Shown here: positions 51,712 through 60,685 of the stretch, piece after piece
Layout: each line of letters begins with the position of its first letter
Position numbering within the stretch: the stretch's first letter is position 1
From: Henningerozyma blattae CBS 6284
Lineage: Eukaryota; Ascomycota; Saccharomycetes; Saccharomycetales; Saccharomycetaceae
DNA length: 64,000 bases
Direction of reading: 5' to 3'
Assembly (NCBI RefSeq): GCF_000315915.1
Contig: NC_020187.1
Coordinates: 372,001 to 436,000, forward strand
The notes under the pieces: model-generated
What the model saw: the letters and a program-made list of their open reading frames with translations, nothing else
Database searches by the model: none
What the model was told of the DNA's origin: nothing
Translations under genes and position numbers: made by a program

Positions 51712-53477
51712 TTCAAGTTTTAACCTGTGATATATATTTTACTTATTATTTAACGAATAAAATGCGAATTAAAAGAAGAGCTTCAGATTGTAAATCTTAG
51801 ATTCAAAATGGCCTTTATTTATATTCTGTTATTCTCCTGATTTCCTTTATTACAACATTATTTTATACATTTTCCCCGCATATGTTGGGGTAATTGAAAA
51901 ACTCCGGGAACAATGAGAATGCCGAAAATCATTTAAACCCCATTTAGTTAAAGAATAATGACTGATAATAACTAAATAAGCTACAGTCAATTTTAATAAG
52001 CTTGGCAATTTAAAAAAATTTAACACAATAAATTACGACAAGAACATGAATAGTTTCGAAATTTATTTGTCTTATTATGAAAGTTACGTTAAATTATGTA
52101 CCAGTTAAGAGTAAATTGATTTACGTTTTAATATAAATAAATTCTTGTCGAAATTTATTGTACGATCTGTTCTTATAATTATCCTCTCATGGCTAATTAA
52201 CGTATATAAAACTACAAAATTATATATAAATAAGCTCTATTTATATTTCCAGAAATTCAGGATGTATAAAAATATTACTTATTACATTGTTGAAAATGAA
52301 TGTTAATAAATATAACAGGTCTTTATGCGTAAACAAGTAATAATTACTAGTTTAGGAATAATAGAAAAGTATGATGTACAAATAATAATACTAATAAAAT
52401 CCCAATTAGATAATTCATGTGTCATAAGATTAACTATTGAAGTAAATGATGTGTCATAATATTATATATTTAATAATAATTATCATGATACACTAAACAG
52501 GTAAGCTAAGTGAAAATATTTTCATTAGGTATAGAACATGAATTGGCTCTTCTCGTCCAAAATTGAAACGTATAAATAGCCTGCATAAATTCGTTTATAA
52601 GTTTGTATTTCTTATATTTATTTTTATAGAATTTATTCCTACTCAGAAGGGTAGGAGGTTTCTATAATATACCTTTACTATTAACAACAGAATTATTCTC
52701 TAAATAATGTCGGACTCTAATATTAATACAACTTATACTTCCGATATAATTTAATGCTTTTCTTAAGTAGATTCCTTGCTTCTTTCATAAATACTTTTTT
52801 TTGTTAGCAACCATATAGCTCCATGATATATCTGTTTGTTTGTTTTTTGAATTATGATTATCACCCATAATATTCCCTTTAGCTCAAACTACTAGCAAAT
52901 AGAATAAATTAGAAAAGAATAGTCTTGCATAATTTCTAAAATTTTTTTTTTAAATTTCTTTTTACTCTTTTTTATTTACTATTATTATTTGTTATGATAT
53001 TTTTAACATTTTCAAACAAAACATAAATTAATCATTAGAAAATATACACGTGACCAAATTTATGAATTATAAATTGGATTCTTCCTAAAAGTTTTAAAAA
53101 CCTTCAATATTAACCACTAGCAATCAACTCTAAAAACTTACTATTTCATAGTATATTAGGTTTAGCTTATTTCAAAATTAGTGGGCGTAATCAGTTAGGG
53201 GCCACAGACATGCCCGCACGGTTGTCTTTATTTTGCCCGATTTGTTTTGGGAGCAGATTTGGCTAATTAAATTTTATTCGCAAAAGGAAAAACAAAACTG
53301 GAATCTAAACTATATGATTTAGCAACAAAATGAATAACAAATAGCCTATGAAAAAAGTAAAAAATTACATAAAATCCATTCAATTATATATCCATAAACG
53401 TTCCTATTGATTTACTTCAATAATTGTCTACATTGTATTATTGAAGAGCAAAATAAAAGTATATACACAAAGATAAA
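51712..53477. other. 1.77 kb spacer between PXA1 and ABP140
   Basis: Divergent and AT-rich, with no gene. Features of unclear meaning are an imperfect palindrome ccccgcatatgttgggg at about 51876-51892, a cacgtga E-box at 53047-53053, an 11/11 ARS-consensus match at 53018-53028, and a GC-richer patch at 53180-53270. PPT2 (YPL148C), expected here, is absent. Confidence 0.45.
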
Positions 53478-55447
53478 ATGGGTGTTGCTGACTTGATTAA
53501 GAAATTTGAAAAATTTGCTAAAGTTGATGATAGTGATTCAAAAGCAACTGCTCCAGCTCCAATAAATGCTGGAGCTACACAAGTTGATAAGAAAACACTC
53601 AATAAGTCTATTGAAAAAGATAATACCATTGAAGAAAAAGATGATGCTATAGTAATGGAAACTCCTGCCATTTCAGAAGAACCAATTTCTAAAGAAGAAT
53701 CTTCAATTGAAGTTCCAGAAGTTAAGAAAGATAAAGAAGTTGAATCTACTAAGGAGTCTGAATCAATCAAAGAAGCCGAGCCTGCTAAAGCAGTTGAGTT
53801 TGTTAAAGAAGCTGAACCATCTAAGGAAGTTGTACCTGTTAAAGAAGATGTATCAGCTAAAATTGAGGAACCAGTGAAGGAGGTTGAACCAGTAAAGAAA
53901 GTTGAACCAGTAAAGAAAGTTGAACCAGTAAAGAAAGTTGAACCAGTAAAGGAAGTTGAATCAGTAAAGGAAGTTGAACCAGTAAAGGAAGTTGAACCAG
54001 TAAAGGAAGTTGAACAGGTTAAAGAAAAGGAACCAATCAAAGAAGAGGAACCAATCAAAGAAGAGGAACCAGTCAAAGCAGAGGAACCAGTCAAAGAAGC
54101 TGATATACCAGAAGTATCAATTAAGGAAAATATTGAAAATCCAAAACCAACCGAAAAATTTGAGATCGAGACTGTTGCTTCTACGGAAGCTAACCCATCT
54201 TCTGAAGCCCCATCTACATCTGATCCAACGGAATCTATTATTACACCTGCTTCTTCAACCACCTCATCTAAAAAATCAAAAAAAAACAAGAAGAAAAATA
54301 AGAAGAAGAATAAGAAAAATAATTCACAACCAGAATCTCCTTCCAATGAACCAATATCTACAACAATTTCAAGGGATATTAATAATTTAGAAGTTGTTGC
54401 TGATTCGCTTAGGCAAGACTGATTCCAACGAATCCAAATTTATTGCATTGACTCAAGATGTTAAAGAAGAAATCACTGATTCAATTAATCATGATATTTC
54501 TTATAGTAAAGAAGAATTGGATAACATTAATGAAAATACTCCAGAACCATCAAGAATTGGTCGTGATAATCCATTCGAATTTGGTAAAAGGAATTTAACT
54601 GAGGAAACAGATGTTTGGGCCCACAATGCTTGGGATAATGTCGAATGGGGTGATGAACAAATAAATGACGCCCAAGAAAAGATTAAATTACAACAAGAGG
54701 CACCTGTTTCAGATTTTGATAAAAAATTATATAATGGTAATCCAGCTCGTTATTGGGATATATTCTATAAAAATAATAAGGAAAATTTCTTTAAGGATAG
54801 AAAATGGTTACAAATAGAATTCCCAAGTCTTTATGCCGCCACAAAGAAAGACGCCCCACCAACAACCATTTTTGAAATTGGTTGTGGTGCTGGTAATACT
54901 TTTTTCCCAATATTAACAGAAAATGAAAATGAAGATTTACGAATTATTGCAGCTGATTTTGCCCCCAAAGCTGTAGAATTAGTGAAAAATTCAGAAAATT
55001 TTAATTCAAAATATGGTCATGCATGTGTTTGGGATTTGGCTAATGATAAAGGAGAATTACCTGAAGGTGTAGAGGAAGAATCTGTGGATATTGCTGTCAT
55101 GATTTTTGTATTTAGTGCATTAGCTCCAAATCAATGGGATCAAGCTATGGATAATTTATTTAAAATTTTAAAACCAGGTGGTACAATTTTATTTAGAGAT
55201 TACGGCCGTTATGATTTAGCTCAAGTAAGATTCAAGAAAAATAGATTAATGGAAGATAATTTTTACATTAGAGGAGATGGGACAAGAGTTTATTTTTTCA
55301 CAGAAGAAGAGTTGAGAGATATTTTTACAAAGAAATATTTCAGGGTAGAGAAAAATTGGTACTGATAGAAGATTATTAGTTAATCGTAAGAGACAGTTGA
55401 AAATGTATAGATGTTGGTTACAAGCTGTGTTTGAAGTTCCAGAATAG
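53478..55447 (+). CDS. ABP140: Actin-binding tRNA m3C32 methyltransferase Abp140/Trm140, expressed by +1 frameshifting
   Basis: The first frame (53478-54422) starts MGVADLIKKFEKFAKVD, the homolog of the Lifeact actin-binding peptide. It continues with 13 hexapeptide repeats (residues 131-208) and a Lys/Asn-rich stretch (265-282). At Leu311 it meets CTT-AGG-C (54408-54414), the +1 frameshift heptamer known in S. cerevisiae ABP140 and Ty1. The second frame, from GGC at 54412, encodes the methyltransferase: VWAHNAWDNVEWGDEQ, then the SAM motif FEIGCGAGNTF. The enzyme makes 3-methylcytidine at position 32 of tRNA-Thr. The second frame stops at 55365, but the conserved tail (GTDRRLLVNRKRQLKMYRCW) continues one frame over to 55447 past an A5 run at 55351-55355. 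Without that break the product would be 655 residues (628 in S. cerevisiae). Confidence 0.96.
53868..54101 (+). repeat. 18-bp tandem repeat coding for EPVK(K/E)V units in ABP140
   Basis: Thirteen in-frame units of six codons, consensus gaaccagtaaagaaagtt, with the first eight nearly identical at DNA level and the last five more diverged. The reverse strand of this tract produces a 302-codon antisense frame rich in Ser/Thr/Gly, which I regard as a by-product. Confidence 0.9.
54408..54414 (+). promoter_or_regulatory. Programmed +1 ribosomal frameshift site CTT-AGG-C
   Basis: In the upstream frame the codons read CTT (residue 311) then AGG, with a stop three codons later (54420-54422). Peptidyl-tRNA-Leu slipping from CUU to UUA while the rare AGG codon stalls would put GGC in the A site and open the methyltransferase frame. 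This is the same heptamer that S. cerevisiae ABP140 and Ty1 use. Confidence 0.93.
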
Positions 55448-55703
55448 TTACTCATCTCTTGCATCTTTTTACACCTGTCGGAACTTTTTCGTTCATTTAT
55501 ATTAAATACACTTTCATTTTTGCTTCACATTCACGCATACTTTTAAGTTCAAATTCATGTATACCATATTATTTCATTTTATTGGTATATTACTATTTAC
55601 TTTTATAATCTTCTATTTAATTTAATTCAAATATAAAAATTATTAAAATATAAAAATATCATGCTAAGAGAAATTAGGCTTAATCTGAATAATAAATGAT
55701 TTT

Positions 55704-56603
55704 TTAATTACTTTGTGTAAAAAATGATAATGAAATATATAAAAATCCATCCATACTTTTAAAATTTAAATAAAATTCTAATAATTTCATTTCAAGAGGA
55801 ATTTCTATACCATTTGATATTACCTTAGCTATATTATACGTCCCTGAATCATTATTTACATTTAGAAAATAATTAGGAAATTCTCTTTTCATTAGATCAA
55901 AGACTGTTTGAAAGTTTCTATTTGTATTATCAATTATAACCACCGGATTTGAAATACAAATAGTCGGTAATATTTGGTAAATGACAATAGGTAATCTATG
56001 TGGTCTTTTCGGTATAATTTTGTTCGATAAATCCATGAACTTTACAGGGTCTCTTTCCAAGATACTTTGCCAAAATAATTCAATATCATTATTCGAAAAC
56101 GACATGATTTTTTTGGAATTTCCATTTAGTATGAAACAAGCCTGTTTCCATTGATGAATCCAATATTTTTTAATAGCTTGATTTGACTCATGAGATTGGA
56201 ACGGTATAATACCATTCTGGTTACAGTCTGTAATTGAGCAAAAGCCTAATTGTAGTTTCCAATAATAAATCATGTCTTCCGACTTAAAATATTTTGCATC
56301 TCTTTGAGCAGGATCTAAGCCTGTCAATGTATCGAACAATATACCGATCGGGTAATTCCAATAAACAGGTACATTTTCGAATTCGAACCATGGGATATAC
56401 GTATTTGAATCAAATTGTAATTTTAAAAATTTTCCAGTTTGCTTTAAAATTAATGGTATACATAATATCAGATAACTATTTCTTGGTAGCCTTAAGTTGA
56501 CGATTGTTTCTTGCCAAGGTACTCCTGGTAGTAGTAATTCAGAGTCAATTATAATTTGAACATTGACTGAACCTTGCCATAGTAAATTTTGAATTACATT
56601 CAT
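55704..56603 (-). CDS. ATG5: Autophagy protein Atg5
   Basis: The 299-residue protein compares with 294 in S. cerevisiae (YPL149W). Atg12 is conjugated to a lysine of Atg5, and the Atg12-Atg5-Atg16 complex drives Atg8 lipidation on the phagophore. The N-terminus MNVIQNLLWQGSVNVQIIID and C-terminus DGFLYISL are characteristic. The likely acceptor is Lys164 in FILNGNSKKIMSF. It converges on ABP140 with the 3' ends about 250 bp apart. Its orientation matches the inferred ancestral order. Confidence 0.95.
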   Translation of the reverse strand: MNVIQNLLWQGSVNVQIIIDSELLLPGVPWQETIVNLRLPRNSYLILCIPLILKQTGKFLKLQFDSNTYIPWFEFENVPVYWNYPIGILFDTLTGLDPAQRDAKYFKSEDMIYYWKLQLGFCSITDCNQNGIIPFQSHESNQAIKKYWIHQWKQACFILNGNSKKIMSFSNNDIELFWQSILERDPVKFMDLSNKIIPKRPHRLPIVIYQILPTICISNPVVIIDNTNRNFQTVFDLMKREFPNYFLNVNNDSGTYNIAKVISNGIEIPLEMKLLEFYLNFKSMDGFLYISLSFFTQSN

Positions 56604-57226
56604 ATTAGAGCCATATGGATTGGCTCTTTTTATTATTTTTTACTTTGGGAAACTTTTATGATTAGCCCAATTTAAATTCTTAAACACTTTTGACTTCGGA
56701 CTATATAATCTTCCCAGAAAATTGAAAAAATGGCATAAGCGGCTAGAAAACATGATAGAAAAAAAAGAATAAAAAAAATCAATCAAACAACAAAGCACTA
56801 TTAACAAAGTAAGATAGTATTTGAATAAATATATTATTTTAATATTTTATTATTCTATGTGATAAACAGTTGCTATTTAAACTTAATATAATAATAACAT
56901 ATATTAGCACATCATTAAGTCTCATAAAGAGTGCTAAGGTTTAATCTGTACAATTTCTAGTAGTGGAATAAATTAGTTCCATAAAGCAACAGTTAATAGA
57001 CACATCATAAAATCCCAGATAGTAAAACTAGAAACTCCTATGAATAGAGAGTACTGGAATTTTACAAAAAATGGATTAAGAATGAGACGCATTACTGTAT
57101 AACCTATAACTGTATAGTATATAATTAAATGTTTACCGGACATGTTGCATATTGTTCAGTATATTATGTGCTGAATTGTGTAGTATATAATACAGAGTGT
57201 ATATTTTAATGCATTGAGTGCATTTA
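56604..57226. other. ATG5/SSP2 spacer
   Basis: AT-rich DNA carrying the ATG5 promoter. The segment at 56930-57060 looked slightly like a decayed long terminal repeat, but I found no paired TG...CA ends or target-site duplication. MET7, expected near here, is absent. Confidence 0.4.
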
Positions 57227-58411
57227 TTATAGTTCGATACTGGGCTTGTCTGTCAAGTCTTTGCCATACCACATTGCCCACCGCTTATAGTACTTCTTGT
57301 TAAGTTCGGTACCCTTGAGTTCAAAAGCCTGCATTGCACGAATTGCACTTGCCACATTAGCAAAATGCACAGCAAAACAGAGTTTACGTGATACAATTGG
57401 TGTTACATCGAGGATTGTTCCGTACTTCTTGAAATCATTCTTCAATCCACACACACTTTCACAACAGTTATTATGACCTTCAGTACTACCACTACGATTA
57501 CTGTGTGTAGAATGCATCAATTTATCTTCTCCACAGGGTAAACATTCGTTGATCCCAAAACGCTTAAAAAGTAGACATCTTGATACTTCTGGTTCAGTTA
57601 CTTCATTTTTATTTTTCTGTGCAATTGAACACTTATCAATATCTACATCAGCTTCTACGTCACTGTCCCCATGTAATTCTGGTCTCAAATGTAAGCCATT
57701 TACTCTAAATAAGTTACTGCTACCTAGCCTCATAAACCCTCGAGCATCTTTCTCTTTGAAGTACTTTAAATCAATCCCACTAATTCGCTCTTGCCCTAAG
57801 ATATAACTGTATTGTGTATGCAATGTAATTCTTCTCAATGGGCCGCCACTCATCTGGCTCAACACACTACCTAAGCCAGTTCCTGGCGGAATTCCAGTGA
57901 TACTAACAACAACCATCTCTCGGGACTCACCACCAGTTGTTCCATCTTTACTCTTGAAACTATTATCATGTGTATCCACATCGTTCAAACTTTCTTCGGT
58001 CATAGGTTCATATTCACTAGCTGTGATTTGACCCATAGGAACACTATAATGCAACAATTCAGGAACTCCCTCCAAATCACTTTGCGACTCTCTCTCACGT
58101 TCTTGTTCATATAATTTAAAACAATCACTTATTTCGCCCCTTACAGTAATTAAATTTGCTTCTGCATTATTCACACTCATCTTCTCTTCATTGATACTAC
58201 TTGGTTTCTTACACAACAAATAATTCTTTGCAAACCGACGAAACCCAAACAATTCATACCCATTCCCCAATGGTCCTTTAGTTCCATTCCCGTTACCTTC
58301 TTCATACCTTGTACCAGTGACGTGGTTATTTGGAGGCCCATATATTAGATTACTAAAGGATATTATCCGTGAGGCAGGTTCTGCTTTTTTGGTTCTATCG
58401 TCCTTTGTCAT
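57227..58411 (-). CDS. SSP2: Sporulation-specific protein Ssp2
   Basis: The 394-residue product, read from ATG 58409-58411, compares with 371 in S. cerevisiae Ssp2 (YOR242C). Ssp2 is a meiosis-specific activator that drives autophosphorylation of the MAPK Smk1 during spore-wall assembly. Two RRM-like parts are visible: VVSITGIPPGTGLGSVLSQM (about residues 170-190) and a C-terminal stretch ILDVTPIVSRKLCFAVHFAN ... AMQAF. It ends WAMWYGKDLTDKPSIEL. The call depends strongly on synteny, since it lies between ABP140 and PUS7 with the expected strand. It uses more GC-rich codons than its neighbours. Two Ndt80-type sites upstream support middle-meiotic expression. Confidence 0.82.
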   Translation of the reverse strand: MTKDDRTKKAEPASRIISFSNLIYGPPNNHVTGTRYEEGNGNGTKGPLGNGYELFGFRRFAKNYLLCKKPSSINEEKMSVNNAEANLITVRGEISDCFKLYEQERERESQSDLEGVPELLHYSVPMGQITASEYEPMTEESLNDVDTHDNSFKSKDGTTGGESREMVVVSITGIPPGTGLGSVLSQMSGGPLRRITLHTQYSYILGQERISGIDLKYFKEKDARGFMRLGSSNLFRVNGLHLRPELHGDSDVEADVDIDKCSIAQKNKNEVTEPEVSRCLLFKRFGINECLPCGEDKLMHSTHSNRSGSTEGHNNCCESVCGLKNDFKKYGTILDVTPIVSRKLCFAVHFANVASAIRAMQAFELKGTELNKKYYKRWAMWYGKDLTDKPSIEL

Positions 58412-58554
58412 ACGCAATTTCCTACTACTGTACTTTTGTATTTATATAATTCAGTATCTAGCTACACTTTTGCTCTCCTTTTTTGTTATTATGGGGTAAG
58501 ATTTAAATTAACTGTCGTGATTCTCTTGTATAGCTTATTATTTAAAAAAAAATT

Positions 58555-58620
58555 ATTTGTGACGCTGACATCACATACAAGAAAAAATCTTATTTTCCAA
58601 AAAAAAAATATTTTTGTGTC
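58555..58620 (-). promoter_or_regulatory. Two middle sporulation elements (Ndt80 sites) upstream of SSP2
   Basis: On the SSP2 strand, GTCACAAAT (58555-58563) and GACACAAAA (58612-58620) both match the MSE consensus GNCRCAAAW at all nine positions. They lie about 145 and 202 bp before the SSP2 ATG. The distal one overlaps the last two bases of the tRNA-Tyr gene. Confidence 0.65.
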
Positions 58621-58707
58621 TCCCGGGGGCGAGTCGAACGCCCGATCTCAAGATTTCGTTTATACAAATTACAGTCTTGCGCCTTAAACCAACTTGGCTA
58701 CCGAGAG
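58619..58707 (-). tRNA. tRNA-Tyr (GTA) with a 14-nt intron
   Basis: The 89-bp gene matches S. cerevisiae tRNA-Tyr: exon 1 starts CTCTCGGTAGCCAAGTTGG, the anticodon GTA is at 58670-58672, and exon 2 starts ATCTTGAGATCGGG. The intron, TTTGTATAAACGAA, occupies about 58655-58668, at the canonical place one base 3' of the anticodon. A T10 run on the gene strand (58599-58608) serves as RNA polymerase III terminator. Confidence 0.97.
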
Positions 58708-60685
58708 TTCATAAGTTCTGATGTTATTGTAGACGAGATCGACTTTATACTCATCTACAAAGTGCTAATTACTATTCCTCAATATTTTCCCCTTTTACTT
58801 AATATCTTTCATTGTTGACTTACTGGTGTCAACAATGAAAAATTAATATTTCGAATTGTATATATATCAGACTAAGCCTGGTTATATATAATATATGAAT
58901 CATATTCCGGCAATTATGACTTACAAATAAGTAAGGACAGTTAATATACAAACCTGAACTGTTGAAAAATGTTATGATGATACAGAGTTGCTGGAAAATA
59001 ATATAATTATACTGGAATTGTAGAGAGTCTGACAATATTGAAACATACAGAAGGATGGTACAGTTTGATATTGATGCATACAGAACGTAACGATATACTT
59101 TGAGCTGATGTATATGAGCAATATGGTTATAATACAATAAAAAATTTAAAAGAAGAAATTGGCTTTATAGTAGAATGATATACATCACTGTAGTTTTAAA
59201 AATGAGTTTTTGAAAATTTCTTTAGATCATGCTGGAATATATGCAAGGTATTTGGTGCCATATATACAAGATGTAGCTGATCTAATTATTATGAGAAAGT
59301 GAGTTTTAGATGTGAAGCAGATATTCTTATTAAATTATGTAACCATATATTATTTTTGTAAACATGCTTCTTAAACACTAAAATTGGTGTTGCCCGAAAA
59401 TAAATATATAACAAAAGTAAAAGCTAAGCTATATTGTACTTACTACAAAAAAATTAAAAAAGTTATTTTTCACAATATGATAGGTATTTTGCTTGTTTTC
59501 AGAAGAAGCCTATTTTTCTGAATAAAGCTCAAAATGCTAATTAGATAAAAAAATAAATAAACTGATGAAATCACGGTTACTACAGAGGCCCCATTAAGAG
59601 TTGAGTATAATCATAATCCCAGAATTGGAAAAAGAATTTTAGTTTGGAAATACCTATTGACTTGTTCTGGAAAATAACTTTATTATTCTTATTTTTTCTT
59701 AAAAAGACATTTTTTGAAGTATTTAATTTTTACATACTTAGTTTAGTTAATAATTAAGGTAAAGAACAATTATGAATAGAGTTTTTTTTTTTCACTACAT
59801 AAAGGGTATACTTTATAAAAGAATATAGATATTTATAAAGTATGTAAAAGAAGAAATCCAAATTTACATCAAAACATCGTTATTAAATAAGGCCTGACTA
59901 TCTCAAATTCTAGTAGCTTAGACTTTAAAATAACTTATATGTCGGCTAATAGTTATTTTAACTAACAGGGAGGACTTAACACTTCATTAATAGTTCAAGG
60001 TTGAAAATATTAATTATCTTCACCTTATGATAATATAGTTAAAAAAACCATATAGTAATTAACGAATGATATTCTTATTACCAGTTTTGGCACTTAGAAA
60101 TACAAGTTGCTTGCTCCCCCTGCCTGTAAATGAAGGAAAAGAAAAAGTATAGTATCTCTTAACTAACCAAATCTAAAGAATTAGGAGTTTTCTAAATATT
60201 TACAATAGTAACGTATCTTTAAATAATCTGATACTCTAACCAATACAGTGAAACTAGGAGTATAATAACACAAGATCTAGGGTTGATGCACGTCCAAGAA
60301 GTTTGACATTAAATCAATTGAGAGAGTGAGTTAGAAAATAGCCTAAATAATAAAACCTCGCTTCCTGTTCATATAGATACCAGAGCTATTTTTACAAAAT
60401 TTTCAACAAAATATTTTGAGGATGCATAATCGAGTTCAAGTTATTAACATCAATATATGTATCAGGAATATCTAAGGTCACATACCAGATTAATAAACCA
60501 ACCTGTACTTAATTCGAAAACTATTTGTGGTCATATTAGTATCCTTAGTACCGTACCCACATGTTGATTTTTATATTATTGTAATTATATATCTACAATT
60601 TTATAATAAAATCGTTCATACAAAAATTCTCTATTATACAAGTCGAGTATTATCAAATATACATAAGATAAACTATACATCACAG
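58708..60685. other. 2 kb spacer between tRNA-Tyr and PUS7
   Basis: The longest gene-free stretch in the window. It is AT-rich and holds a perfect hairpin (annotated separately). No long ATG-initiated frame, tRNA, snoRNA box set or transposon end was recognised. tRNA-proximal regions often collect retrotransposon remnants, but none is legible here. Confidence 0.5.
58807..58840. repeat. Perfect 13-bp inverted repeat with 8-nt loop
   Basis: The arm tttcattgttgac (58807-58819) pairs perfectly with gtcaacaatgaaa (58828-58840) around the loop ttactggt. It is 100 bp upstream of the tRNA-Tyr gene. The inner TGTTGAC...GTCAACA recalls Ty LTR ends, but the interval is far too short for an LTR. Confidence 0.8.

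Noticed and set aside
53438..54346. 302-codon antisense frame across ABP140
   Set aside because: It is the reverse reading of the hexapeptide repeat and Lys-rich tract; its Ser/Thr/Phe/Gly composition mirrors the sense repeats and no independent promoter or homolog is suggested.
56930..57140. Possible solo LTR remnant
   Set aside because: No TG...CA termini, target-site duplication or second copy could be found.
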